A DNA stretch of 5,337 nt, taken from NCBI GenBank assembly GCA_022712815.1, contig JAFLJW010000213.1:1-5337 (forward strand), given 5' to 3'. How positions within the stretch are numbered: the stretch's first letter is position 1; every line of letters begins with the position of its first letter. Positions 4,934 through 5,337 of this stretch are shown in pieces. The notes beneath the pieces were generated by a model. That model was given only the letters and a program-made list of their open reading frames with translations. It searched no databases and was not told the origin of the DNA. Source of the DNA: Pseudodesulfovibrio sp. (GTDB lineage: Bacteria > Desulfobacterota > Desulfovibrionia > Desulfovibrionales > Desulfovibrionaceae). Both the position numbers and the translations under genes were made by a program.

Positions 4934-5337
4934 ATGACACTTCGTATCGTAATCGCGCTGTTTTTAGTTTTCCTGTTCGCCCCTGTGGTCAATGCTGGTG
5001 AGACCGATTATCTGGCACTTCTGGCCGAAGGTTCCGAGATCAAGGCCATTGCCACGGTCAGCAATGTTCAGAAAATGAGCCGAAATAGAGACGGGACATT
5101 CACCCGCGTGACCTTCAAGCGTATCTACGCCCTGACCCCTTACACGCCAAAATCATTTGTGGGTGCCTGCAAGGTCATGGAGTCAAGATGGCAAAAACGG
5201 GCCAAGGGAACAGTCTACTTCAATCCCCGGCAGGGCCAGCGGGTATACGTGACCATCTCCACCAACGGCGGAGCCATCACCAGTTACACTCTCATCAATT
5301 CCGAACTCGATTACGTGGTCCGCAAGGAACCCTACCG
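4934..5337 (+). CDS. Exported protein of unknown function, N-terminal part
   Basis: The frame opens at ATG 4934 and stays open to the right edge, giving 134 whole codons. The N terminus is a clear Sec signal peptide: M-T-L-R, a hydrophobic core at residues 5-15, and probable cleavage after V19-N-A21, leaving a mature protein starting G-E-T-D-Y. With no lipobox cysteine there, it is probably periplasmic or secreted. The mature part is rich in alternating hydrophobic and polar residues, suggesting beta strands (for instance A-I-A-T-V-S-N-V and Q-R-V-Y-V-T-I-S), with one cysteine (G-A-C-K). I recognise no family. The ribosome binding site is poor (GGA at 4927-4929, 4 nt away). An in-frame GTG at 4886 would add 16 residues before the signal peptide and is less likely. 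It lies beyond a 300-nt gap from the PilZ gene, transcribed away from it. Confidence 0.82.
   Translation, partial: MTLRIVIALFLVFLFAPVVNAGETDYLALLAEGSEIKAIATVSNVQKMSRNRDGTFTRVTFKRIYALTPYTPKSFVGACKVMESRWQKRAKGTVYFNPRQGQRVYVTISTNGGAITSYTLINSELDYVVRKEPY

Overview
The window looks like ordinary chromosome of a Gram-negative bacterium of moderately high GC. Gene style, codon use and the gene families (a Pat-like acyl-CoA synthetase/acetyltransferase, a cysteine-rich family 4 glycosyltransferase, a PilZ protein) suggest a Desulfovibrio-like sulfate reducer. That assignment is inference from resemblance, as there is no marker gene in view. I see no rRNA, tRNA, CRISPR array, insertion sequence or attachment site.

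Bases 1-4227 hold four genes on the + strand: (1) the C-terminal part, cut by the left edge, of a large protein joining an ADP-forming acyl-CoA synthetase-like region to a GNAT acetyltransferase domain; (2) a family 4 glycosyltransferase starting at GTG 1553, 3 nt after the previous stop; (3) a CPBP (CAAX-protease-like) intramembrane glutamic protease whose ATG overlaps the glycosyltransferase stop by 4 nt; (4) a ten-helix EamA/DMT transporter after a short pyrimidine-rich gap. Genes 1-3 are packed tightly enough to be one transcription unit; gene 4 may be read through or have its own signals. The glycosyltransferase and CPBP protein are probably translationally coupled, which hints at a shared envelope or polysaccharide job. 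The acetyltransferase is probably a regulator of metabolic enzymes and need not share that function.

A convergent small gene on the - strand (4224-4580) encodes a PilZ, probably c-di-GMP-binding, protein. Its stop codon overlaps the transporter's stop. Upstream of it lies a well-formed sigma70-type promoter whose -35 and -10/start regions are bracketed by a perfect 9-bp inverted repeat, the clearest regulatory signal in the window.

The rest of the PilZ upstream region, 4630-4933, has no convincing gene but contains a purine tract, an imperfect hairpin, a near-palindrome and a set of nested stems just before a + strand gene at 4934. That last gene encodes an exported protein with a clear signal peptide, runs off the right edge, and has no function I recognise.

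I did not find a clearly novel system. The best leads are the altered His-Lys site in the ATP-grasp domain of gene 1, the PilZ promoter/operator architecture, and the structured region before the exported protein.
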